DNA from: JBEKCP01 sp050014815
Lineage (GTDB): Bacteria > Planctomycetota > Planctomycetia > Pirellulales > Thermoguttaceae
Direction: 5' to 3'
Length of the DNA: 11,470 nucleotides
NCBI GenBank assembly: GCA_050014815.1
Contig: JBEKCP010000117.1
Location: forward strand, 1 to 11,470
Shown here: positions 6,798 to 11,470 of the stretch, piece after piece
Position numbering within the stretch: position 1 is the first letter of the stretch
Layout of the letters: each line of letters opens with the position of its first letter
Program-made: the position numbers and the translations under genes
The notes under the pieces: model-generated
What the model was told of the DNA's origin: nothing
Seen by the model: the letters and a program-made list of their open reading frames with translations, nothing else
Database searches by the model: none

Positions 6798-9248
6798 ATG
6801 CCGAGAGATTCGGAGCATCGGCCGCGAGGCCCGAAGACGGCGGACCTTCGCGCGAGTCCCCAGGAAATGCCTCCTCCAGGCGGCCCGGAGGCGTCTCGGG
6901 GCCGGCGGAAATGGCTGCGATGGGCGGCCGTGTCCTGTGGCCTGGTGCTCTTGGTGGGTCTTGCGTACGGGCAAGTCGGGCGGCACGAGTTCGTCCTCTG
7001 CGATGACGACGAATACATCTACCGGAACCCGGTGGTCCTCCAGGGTCTCACCCAGATGGGCATCTCCTGGGCGCTCTGGGAGCCGCACGCGGCCAACTGG
7101 CATCCGCTGACTTGGATGTCGCACATGCTCGACTGGCAGTGTTTCGGCCCATGGGCGGGAGGGCATCATCTGGAGAGCGCGGCGATCCATGCGGCCAGCG
7201 CCGTCTTGTTGTTTCTGGCGCTCCGCTTGATGACGGGCGCATTGTGGCCCAGCGCCGCCGTGGCCGCCCTGTTCGCCGTCCATCCCCTCCGCGTGGAATC
7301 GGTGGCCTGGGCGTGCGAGCGGAAGGACGTCCTGAGCGGCCTGTTTTGGATGTTGACGCTTCTCAGTTATGGCTGGTACGCCCGGCGGCCCATGGGCAGG
7401 CGCCGAACGCTATGGGTTGGTGTGTTCGGTGCCTGGGCGGCGATCGTGTGGCTGTACATTCTGCTTCTGCCGCTCGCGGTGACGTTGGGCGTGCCGCCGG
7501 GCGTCTTGCCGCCCCTAAGCCTGTGGGCAGCCACCGTCCTCACGTTGCCGGCGCTAGTCGTCTATGTCTGGATTTCCTCCTGGCGCCACCTTTTGGTCTT
7601 CCTGGCATTGGCTGCGGGCTTGATGGCCAAGCCGATGGTGGTCACCCTGCCCTTCGTGCTCCTGCTATTGGACTACTGGCCCCTGAGACGGTGGATGCCG
7701 TTTGGATTGCAGCACGGAAAAACGCCCACGGGAAGTCCGGGGGATCTGCCCCGCGCGCCTGAGGTCCGCCGGGTTGCCGCCGGCCCTGCTCGCCGCAGGC
7801 GTACCCTCCGCCGCCCGGAAGCCCGCACGCAGGAAACCCGCGGCCCTTCGAGCGGCGGGATTGCCGGCAGGCTGCCGGCGCTCGCACTCCTGGCTGCCGA
7901 GAAGATGCCATTTTTTGCCATGGCCGCCCTCACTTGCGTAATGGAGGTTCAAGGCCAAGAAAAGGTCCACGTGATGAGCTCGTTGGAAACCATGTCCATG
8001 GACGTTCGCGTTGCCAACGCTTTCGTCTCCTACGCCACGTACCTCGGCAAGACCTTCTGGCCGGTACACCTGGCGGTCTTCTATCCCCATCCGGGCATTC
8101 TGGGCCACGGGATGACCTGGAGTCTGCTCAACTGGGGGATAGGGGCCGGGCTGCTCCTGGCCGCGGTGACGGCCGCCGTCCTCTGGACAACCCGGCGCCG
8201 CCCCTACGCCGCCGTCGGCTGGTTCTGGTTTCTCGGCACGCTGGTCCCTGTGATCGGGCTGGTCCAGGTCGGTACCCAGGGGCTGGCCGACCGATACGCC
8301 TACCTGCCGACGGTCGGCGTTTACCTCATGGTGGTCTGGGGCGCGAAGGAGATCGCCCATCGCTGGCCGCCGGGGCGGATCGTCCTGGCGCTGGCCGCCC
8401 CGGTCCTACTCGGCGCCTTGGCGGTGACAACCTGGGTCCAGGTGGCGCACTGGCGGAACACCTATACCCTGTTCGAGCACGCCGTCGCCGTGACCAGGGA
8501 CAACTACTTCGCCTACAATCATCTGGGCAGGGAGTACTACACGGACGCGAAGCGGGAGGACGCGGCGGGGAACTCGGAGAAGGGAGCGGAAAACTTGAAG
8601 AAGGCGGCGGAAAACTTCAAGGCAGCCCTGAAAATCTATCCTGCCTACGACTTCGGCAACAACAACCTCGGAGTGGTCTGCGTCGATTTCGGGAATCGCG
8701 AGCAGGCCGCCGGACGTTTCCAGCAGGCCGCCGCATGCTTCCAGCAGGCCGACTCGCTCTTCCAGCAGGCCCTGGCGAGCAATGCGAGTTACGCCGACGT
8801 GTGCAACAATCTAGGTTCGCTAAGGTTGCAGCAGGGCCGGTTCAAGGAGGCATTGGATGTCCAGAAGCGGGGCGTCGACCTTCGCCCCGACATCGCCCCC
8901 CACTGGTGCAATTTGGCCGACATCTATCGGAACCTGAAGGACTTCGATCACGCGGCCAGCGCGCTGGAGCAGGCCCTGAGACTCGATCCGGACTCCGCCC
9001 AGGCGTACTTCGGGATGGGGCAGGTGCGGGAGGCGCAGGGCCGCTCGGACGAGGCCGTCGCCTGCTTCGAGCGGGCACTCCGCGCGCGGCCCAGCGACGC
9101 AAATCCCCAGAATGCCCTGGCCATCCGTGGCGGCGCCCACCGCCACCTGGCCCTCCTCTACGCACAGGCGGGCGACGCGGCCAAGGCCCAGCAACATCAC
9201 CAGCAGGCGCTGCAGATCCAGCAACGTCTCCAGCCCGGCAGCCCTTGA
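6798..9248 (+). CDS. TMTC-like polytopic membrane protein (GT-C fold) with C-terminal TPR repeats (816 aa)
   Basis: Probably a GT-C-type glycosyltransferase of the TMTC/PMT-like group, which uses a polyprenyl-linked sugar donor at the membrane. After a basic, proline-rich cytosolic start, the first membrane helix is at about 41-58. It is followed by FVLCDDDEYIYRNP (66-79), whose acidic cluster sits where GT-C enzymes carry catalytic acids. HAANWHPLTWMSHMLD (97-112) and HPLRVESVAWACERKDVLS (162-180) are hallmark segments. About ten further hydrophobic segments run to residue 548, including SYATYLGKTFWPVHLAVFYP (411-430) and VPVIGLVQVG (483-492). Residues 566-815 are TPR repeats. Residues about 304-358 form an Arg/Pro-rich loop longer than I would expect. 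The TPR part contains short duplications with a seven-residue period. mutY begins 17 bases downstream, so the two probably form an operon. Acceptor and sugar are unknown; transferase activity is inferred from family. Confidence 0.82.
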   Translation: MPRDSEHRPRGPKTADLRASPQEMPPPGGPEASRGRRKWLRWAAVSCGLVLLVGLAYGQVGRHEFVLCDDDEYIYRNPVVLQGLTQMGISWALWEPHAANWHPLTWMSHMLDWQCFGPWAGGHHLESAAIHAASAVLLFLALRLMTGALWPSAAVAALFAVHPLRVESVAWACERKDVLSGLFWMLTLLSYGWYARRPMGRRRTLWVGVFGAWAAIVWLYILLLPLAVTLGVPPGVLPPLSLWAATVLTLPALVVYVWISSWRHLLVFLALAAGLMAKPMVVTLPFVLLLLDYWPLRRWMPFGLQHGKTPTGSPGDLPRAPEVRRVAAGPARRRRTLRRPEARTQETRGPSSGGIAGRLPALALLAAEKMPFFAMAALTCVMEVQGQEKVHVMSSLETMSMDVRVANAFVSYATYLGKTFWPVHLAVFYPHPGILGHGMTWSLLNWGIGAGLLLAAVTAAVLWTTRRRPYAAVGWFWFLGTLVPVIGLVQVGTQGLADRYAYLPTVGVYLMVVWGAKEIAHRWPPGRIVLALAAPVLLGALAVTTWVQVAHWRNTYTLFEHAVAVTRDNYFAYNHLGREYYTDAKREDAAGNSEKGAENLKKAAENFKAALKIYPAYDFGNNNLGVVCVDFGNREQAAGRFQQAAACFQQADSLFQQALASNASYADVCNNLGSLRLQQGRFKEALDVQKRGVDLRPDIAPHWCNLADIYRNLKDFDHAASALEQALRLDPDSAQAYFGMGQVREAQGRSDEAVACFERALRARPSDANPQNALAIRGGAHRHLALLYAQAGDAAKAQQHHQQALQIQQRLQPGSP
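7863..7879. repeat. 17-bp perfect palindrome inside the TMTC-like gene
   Basis: GCCGGCAG-G-CTGCCGGC is fully symmetric around one base. It lies at the 3' edge of the segment that encodes the Arg/Pro-rich loop. It could be the end of an inserted repeat that stayed in frame, or chance in GC-rich DNA. Confidence 0.5.
8718..8771 (+). repeat. 21-bp tandem repeat, three copies, in the TPR region
   Basis: TTCCAGCAGGCC begins at 8718, 8739 and 8760, exactly 21 bases apart, encoding three successive heptads FQQAAAC, FQQADSL and FQQALAS. A similar 21-base duplication (GCGGAAAACTT at 8586 and 8607) encodes two related heptads just upstream. Both lengthen helices between canonical TPR units. Confidence 0.75.
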
Positions 9249-9265
9249 GTTGCCTCTCGATACCC

Positions 9266-10402
9266 ATGCCCTCGATCGACGATCTACCACCGCTGGATCC
9301 CGCATGGCTGCGGACGTTTCGACGGAGGCTGCGGGCATGGTACGAGCAAAACGCCCGCGATCTCCCCTGGCGGCGAACGGCCGATCCCTACGCGATCTGG
9401 CTGAGCGAAGTCATGCTGCAGCAGACGCAGGTCGAGACGGTCAGGCCGTATTTCGAGCGGTTCCTCCACGCGCTGCCGACGCTCCGGGCGCTGGCCGATG
9501 CGCCGGAGCATGAGGTCCTCCGGCTCTGGGAGGGTTTGGGCTATTACCGCCGCGCGCGGCAACTGCACCGGGCGGCCCGGATAGTCGCAAGCGAGCACGG
9601 CGGCCGCTTCCCCCGCGATCCGGAGGCGGTCCGGCGTTTGCCGGGCATCGGCCCCTACACCGCCGGCGCCATCCTCTCCATCGCCTTCGACCAGCGGCAA
9701 CCCATCCTCGAGGCCAACACCACGCGGTTGCTCAGCCGGCTCATGGCCTATGCTGGCTCCACGGCGTCGCCGGCCGGGCAGCGGCTGCTCTGGGCGGCGG
9801 CCCGGGCCGCACTTCCGCGGCGCGGGGCGGGCCGGTTCAACCAGGCCCTCATGGAACTGGGCAGCCAGGTGTGCCGGCAGCGGGCCCCGCGGTGCGAGGT
9901 CTGCCCGGCAGCCATGGTCTGCCGCGCGCGGGCCGAAGGCTGCCAGGCGCGGATCCCGCCGGCCAAGCGGAAGCCGCCGGCCCAGCAACTCCGCGAGGTC
10001 GCCGTCCTCGTCCGCCGCCGTGGCCGGGTCCTCGTCCTCCAATGGCCCGAGGGACGCCGCTGGGCCGGCCTCTGGGACTTTCCCCGCTTCGCCGTTCGCG
10101 ACCACCGCCCGCCGCACGTCCATCGCGAGCTGGTCGAGAATGTCCACCGGCTGACGGGCGTCCGCGTCCGGCCGGGCGAGTTCCTCCGGACCCTCCGGCA
10201 CGGCGTTACCCGGTTCCAAATCACCTTGGACTGCTACGCGGCCGAGTACCTTGCCAGCCGCCACGTGCCGCGAGAGCATCTTCCCGTCCGCTGGCTTCGT
10301 CCGGCGGAGCTGGAGGGCTATCCGCTCAACAGCACGGGCAGGAAGCTGGCGCGGCTGCTTGCGACTGCTTCCCTCTCCCTTTGGGAGAGGGGCAGGGGGT
10401 GA
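9266..10402 (+). CDS. mutY: Adenine DNA glycosylase MutY (378 aa)
   Basis: MutY removes adenine mispaired with 8-oxoguanine in base excision repair. Visible features in order: LPWR (33-36); YAIWLSEVMLQQTQV (42-56), containing the catalytic Glu (E48, equivalent to E. coli E37); the GLGYYRRARQL segment (90-100); the helix-hairpin-helix LPGIGPYTAGAI (125-136); and a 4Fe-4S cluster C203-x6-C210-x2-C213-x5-C219. A NUDIX-like C-terminal domain (about 242-365) follows, with RHGVTRF (311-317) where E. coli has its HTFSHF-type 8-oxoG-reading loop. The catalytic Asp of E. coli (D138, in ILDGN) is replaced by Glu (E149, in ILEAN). The start ATG 9266 has no clear ribosome site; a TTG at 9245 overlapping the upstream stop is an alternative adding seven residues. 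Coupling to the upstream gene is likely. The last ten residues come from a REP-like hairpin. Confidence 0.93.
   Translation: MPSIDDLPPLDPAWLRTFRRRLRAWYEQNARDLPWRRTADPYAIWLSEVMLQQTQVETVRPYFERFLHALPTLRALADAPEHEVLRLWEGLGYYRRARQLHRAARIVASEHGGRFPRDPEAVRRLPGIGPYTAGAILSIAFDQRQPILEANTTRLLSRLMAYAGSTASPAGQRLLWAAARAALPRRGAGRFNQALMELGSQVCRQRAPRCEVCPAAMVCRARAEGCQARIPPAKRKPPAQQLREVAVLVRRRGRVLVLQWPEGRRWAGLWDFPRFAVRDHRPPHVHRELVENVHRLTGVRVRPGEFLRTLRHGVTRFQITLDCYAAEYLASRHVPREHLPVRWLRPAELEGYPLNSTGRKLARLLATASLSLWERGRG
10371..10391. repeat. REP-like hairpin overlapping the 3' end of mutY
   Basis: CCCTCTCCC (10371-10379), loop TTT, GGGAGAGGG (10383-10391) form a nine-base-pair stem, followed by GCAGGGGGTGAGGG. 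This resembles a repeat I recall as widespread between genes in many bacteria. Here it lies inside the coding frame and supplies the final residues SLSLWERGRG and the TGA stop. It may also act in mRNA 3'-end stability. Confidence 0.65.
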
Positions 10403-10411
10403 GGGCAAGAC

Positions 10412-10546
10412 CTCCGCGGTGTTATGCTACAGTTCGTAGGGTGGGTCGACGGGCACCGTGCGAAGCATGGTCGGCGAGCCCCACCAGCACTCCGCGGTGT
10501 TATGCTAAAGATCGTAGGGTGGGTCGAGCGAAGCGAGCCCCACCAG
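10412..10546 (+). repeat. Two direct copies of a GTAGGGTGGGTCG repeat
   Basis: Bases 10412-10449 and 10490-10527 match at all but two of 38 positions. The shared part runs from CTCCGCGGTGTTATGCTA to GTAGGGTGGGTCGA. Each copy then closes with GCGAGCCCCACCAG (10474-10487 and 10533-10546). The first copy carries about 20 extra bases between the halves. In each copy GGTGGG pairs imperfectly with CCCACC, so each can fold. No coding sequence is evident here. Confidence 0.8.
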
Positions 10547-10599
10547 AATTTGCGCCGAGTCCTATTGGTGGGGCTCGCGTCGCTCGGCCCACCCTACGA
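10512..10599. repeat. Long inverted repeat (REP pair), possible terminator
   Basis: Bases 10512-10544 and 10567-10599 are complementary at 31 of 33 positions with a 22-base spacer: the second direct copy of the GTAGGGTGGG repeat facing an inverted third copy. Transcripts would form a very stable hairpin. It lies between mutY and the oxidoreductase gene and ends 26 bases before the latter's start, so it could insulate the two. There is no T-run typical of an intrinsic terminator. Confidence 0.75.
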
Positions 10600-10625
10600 A
10601 CTCAACTACCAACGGGAGAATCATC

Positions 10626-11470
10626 ATGGACCGTCGCGATTTCCTGCGGGCCGGCGCCGCCGGACTGGCCCTCTCCTCGCTGGGCCGCACGGCCTGGGCC
10701 CTGGCCGACGAGAAGCCGAAGCGAGTCGGCCTGATCGGCTGCGGCTGGTACGGCAAGATCGACCTCTTGCGGCTCCTCCAGGTCGCACCCGTCCAAGTCG
10801 TCTCGCTCTGCGACGTGGACCGCCGGATGTTGGCCCATGCGGCCGAGCTCGTGGCCGGCCGGCAGGCCTCGAAGAAGAAGCCCCGCACCTACGCCGATTA
10901 CCGCAAGATGCTCGGCGAGAAGGACCTGGACATCGTGCTGGTGGCCACGCCGGACCACTGGCACGCCCTCCCGATGATCGCCGCCGTCGAGTCCGGCGCG
11001 GACGTCTACCTCCAGAAGCCCGTCAGCGCCGACGTGATCGAGGGCCAGGCCATGCTGGCCGCCGCGCGGAAGCACCGGCGGGTCGTCCAGGTGGGCATCC
11101 AGCGGCGGAGCACTCCCCACCTGGTCGAAGCCCGCGACCGCATCCTCCGCGAGGGCAAGCTCGGGCGGATCGGATTGGTCGAGATCTACTGCTACTATCC
11201 GATGGGGCCGCGGTCCAATCCGCCCGACACCGACCCGCCGGCATGGCTCGATTACGAGATGTGGACCGGCCCGGCCCCGATGCGGTCGTACAACACGCTG
11301 GTCCATCCCCGCGGCTGGCGGTCGTTCATGGAATACGGCAACGGGATCGTCGGCGACATGTGCGTCCACATGCTCGACATGGTCCGGTGGATGCTGGGAC
11401 TGGGCTGGCCCAAGCGCATTGCCTCCACCGGCGGCATCCTGGTCCGCAAGGGCGGGAAGGCCAATATCAC
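10626..11470 (+). CDS. Tat-exported Gfo/Idh/MocA-family oxidoreductase (3' truncated by the window)
   Basis: An NAD(P)-dependent dehydrogenase of the Gfo/Idh/MocA family, which usually acts on sugars or sugar-like substrates. Planctomycetes encode many exported members. The N-terminus MDRRDFLRAGAAGLALSS carries a twin-arginine signal (R3-R4, FL), implying export already folded, probably with its cofactor. The Rossmann nucleotide-binding loop is VGLIGCGWYG (34-43). DHWHA (110-114) and YLQKPVS (128-134) follow, the latter with the catalytic-type lysine K131. The domain linking to the C-terminal sheet includes GDMCVHMLD (243-251), matching the family's conserved Asp/His pattern. The start ATG 10626 is supported by GGGAG at 10614-10618. 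The frame stays open to the end of the window, giving 281 complete codons, perhaps two thirds of the protein. The substrate cannot be inferred from this part. Confidence 0.9.
   Translation, partial: MDRRDFLRAGAAGLALSSLGRTAWALADEKPKRVGLIGCGWYGKIDLLRLLQVAPVQVVSLCDVDRRMLAHAAELVAGRQASKKKPRTYADYRKMLGEKDLDIVLVATPDHWHALPMIAAVESGADVYLQKPVSADVIEGQAMLAAARKHRRVVQVGIQRRSTPHLVEARDRILREGKLGRIGLVEIYCYYPMGPRSNPPDTDPPAWLDYEMWTGPAPMRSYNTLVHPRGWRSFMEYGNGIVGDMCVHMLDMVRWMLGLGWPKRIASTGGILVRKGGKANI

Noticed and set aside
6524..7018. Long N-terminal extension of the restriction-modification frame
   Set aside because: It runs through the intergenic repeats and antisense to the TMTC-like gene. No family-like sequence appears before residue 1 of the chosen start.
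7934..9265. Long open frame upstream of mutY in the same phase
   Set aside because: It is an out-of-frame shadow of the TMTC-like gene; MutY homology begins at 9266.
9284..10408. 374-codon minus-strand open frame opposite mutY
   Set aside because: Antisense shadow of a well-supported MutY with intact iron-sulphur cysteines.
10412..10599. CRISPR-like array
   Set aside because: Only two direct copies with imperfect identity, one inverted copy, irregular spacing and no cas genes; a REP cluster fits better.

Overview
The window looks like chromosomal DNA from a planctomycete, most likely a Pirellulales-type lineage. This is inferred from high GC content, a Tat-exported Gfo/Idh/MocA oxidoreductase, a TMTC-like membrane protein with a TPR tail, and several REP-like palindromic repeats between genes. 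No rRNA or tRNA is present to confirm it.

Layout. Positions 1-325 hold the 3' end of uppP (undecaprenyl-diphosphate phosphatase). Next come two small plus-strand genes, a 65-aa protein of unknown function (428-625) and a 176-aa TPR protein (667-1197), which probably share a transcript. A 171-bp nested palindromic element (1239-1409) fills the gap to a convergent minus-strand operon. That operon runs from 6523 down to 1416 and has two genes. The first is a 1052-aa single-chain restriction-modification enzyme with an N-terminal PD-(D/E)xK-like nuclease, an N6-adenine methylase core and a type ISP-like C-terminus. The second is a 626-aa DNA methyltransferase with four zinc-ribbon-like cysteine pairs between its SAM-binding motif and its DPPY motif. 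On the other side of a divergent intergenic region (6524-6797), which has a promoter-like TATAAT and two GGGGACAGTCCCC palindromes, lies a plus-strand pair: an 816-aa TMTC-like GT-C/TPR membrane protein and mutY (adenine DNA glycosylase). mutY reads into a REP-like hairpin. A cluster of three copies of another REP-like repeat follows (10412-10599). The window ends inside a Tat-exported Gfo/Idh/MocA oxidoreductase that starts at 10626.

How it works together. The window is mostly housekeeping and envelope functions (lipid carrier recycling, a presumed membrane glycosyltransferase, base excision repair, a secreted sugar-type oxidoreductase) with one defence module inserted. The defence module is the most interesting part. 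It is a nuclease-methylase fusion without a helicase, followed by a second methylase of a different architecture, and it is bracketed by unrelated palindromic repeats. I see no CRISPR array, no complete insertion sequence, and no DISARM or BREX core gene. Family assignments come from motif recognition by eye; no database search was run.
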